Shown here: positions 63,731 to 64,000 of the stretch, piece after piece | How positions within the stretch are numbered: position 1 is the first letter of the stretch | Layout: each line of letters starts with the position of its first letter | Source: MPNP01 sp965116235 | GTDB lineage: Bacteria > Pseudomonadota > Alphaproteobacteria > Rhodobacterales > Rhodobacteraceae | DNA length: 64,000 nucleotides | Direction: 5' to 3' | NCBI GenBank assembly: GCA_965116235.1 | Contig: OZ220496.1 | Location: 2,108,001 to 2,172,000, forward strand | Position numbers and translations under genes: made by a program | The notes under the pieces: generated by a model | What the model saw: only the letters and a program-made list of their open reading frames with translations | Databases searched by the model: none | What the model was told of the DNA's origin: nothing

Positions 63731-64000
63731 TCACGACATGCGAAGCGCACCATCCAGTCGCACATTTTCTCCATTGATATACGGACACTCGATCAGAAAC
63801 TTTACAAGCTGGGCAAACTCCTTGGGATCTCCCAATCGTTTTGGAAAGACAACATTCCGAGCCAGCTTTTTTCTCACCGCCGGGTTGACCTCATCAAGCA
63901 TGGGAGTGTCGAATATGCCCGGACAAACGGCGTTCACGCGAATGCCAAACGTAGCCAAATCACGAGCCAAGGGAAGGGTTGATCCGGCCACGCCAGCTTT
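63731..64000 (-). CDS. SDR-family 3-hydroxyacyl-CoA dehydrogenase-like, C-terminal part
   Basis: Cut off by the right window edge; 86+ residues are visible. It starts AGVAGSTLPLARDLA, continues GIRVNAVCPGIFDTPML and ends KRLGDPKEFAQLVKFLIECPYINGENVRLDGALRM. The RLGDP and NGE.VRLDGA pattern matches the HSD10/type-2 3-hydroxyacyl-CoA dehydrogenase group, NAD-dependent enzymes of fatty-acid or branched-chain breakdown. The Rossmann and Tyr-Lys regions are beyond the edge. Confidence 0.82.
   Translation of the reverse strand, partial: KAGVAGSTLPLARDLATFGIRVNAVCPGIFDTPMLDEVNPAVRKKLARNVVFPKRLGDPKEFAQLVKFLIECPYINGENVRLDGALRMS

Noticed and set aside
1..64000. CRISPR arrays, rRNA genes, prophage modules
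   Set aside because: No regularly spaced repeats, rRNA sequence or phage structural genes were seen.

Overview
The window looks like a chromosomal segment of a Gram-negative alphaproteobacterium. The evidence is envelope genes (KdsA for the LPS core, MreBCD/PBP2/RodA, autotransporters ending in a beta-barrel), the order leuA-mreB-mreC-mreD-mrdA-rodA, a protocatechuate (pca) operon and an Entner-Doudoroff pair. No species is claimed. Base composition is moderate in the core genes and visibly GC-richer in the insertion sequences.

Layout. 1-2.0 kb: 3' end of a beta-helical autotransporter gene (AT1), broken at a G8 run. 2.05-2.97 kb: internally deleted IS4-type element with a 10-bp target duplication. 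3.3-9.3 kb: DnaQ-like exonuclease, YbbP/YbbA-type ABC exporter, divergent GDSL esterase, cytochrome c' and a diheme cytochrome c. 9.4-16.8 kb: a tightly packed minus-strand operon of an NMT1-type ABC importer, a CodA-like deaminase, an FAD-linked oxidoreductase, two flavodoxin-fold reductases and a creatininase-family amidohydrolase. Divergent from it (17.3-18.5 kb) are a hydratase/decarboxylase of the MhpD family and a RidA protein; together they look like an unassigned catabolic locus. Then PPK2, a second IS4-type copy (decayed but full length) and a second autotransporter (AT2, 1000 aa). AT2 has a G10 tract at its start and a G9 tract in its apparent promoter. 24.95-28.52 kb: an IS630-type element split by a GC-rich 2.3-kb element that encodes a DruA(DUF4338)-Tn5-type transposase fusion, now interrupted.

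From 29.1 kb the window is mostly core genome: tRNA-Gln, phosphohexomutase, kdsA, two tandem nhaA genes with signs of gene conversion, a 2-hydroxyacid dehydrogenase, the rod-shape operon, leuA, a MORN-repeat protein, a small unrecognised winged-helix-like protein behind a TATAGA/TCTATA operator cluster, nadE, gltX, gcvT-gcvH-gcvP, tRNA-Ala, pcaC-H-G-I-J-F-B (no pcaD), a sterol-desaturase-family protein, eda-edd and the end of an SDR gene.

The most unusual parts are the homopolymeric G tracts at both autotransporters and in the catabolic locus's divergent promoter region; the mirror arrangement AT1-IS ... IS-AT2 around 16.5 kb; the DruA-transposase fusion; and the catabolic operon itself. No CRISPR array or rRNA was seen.
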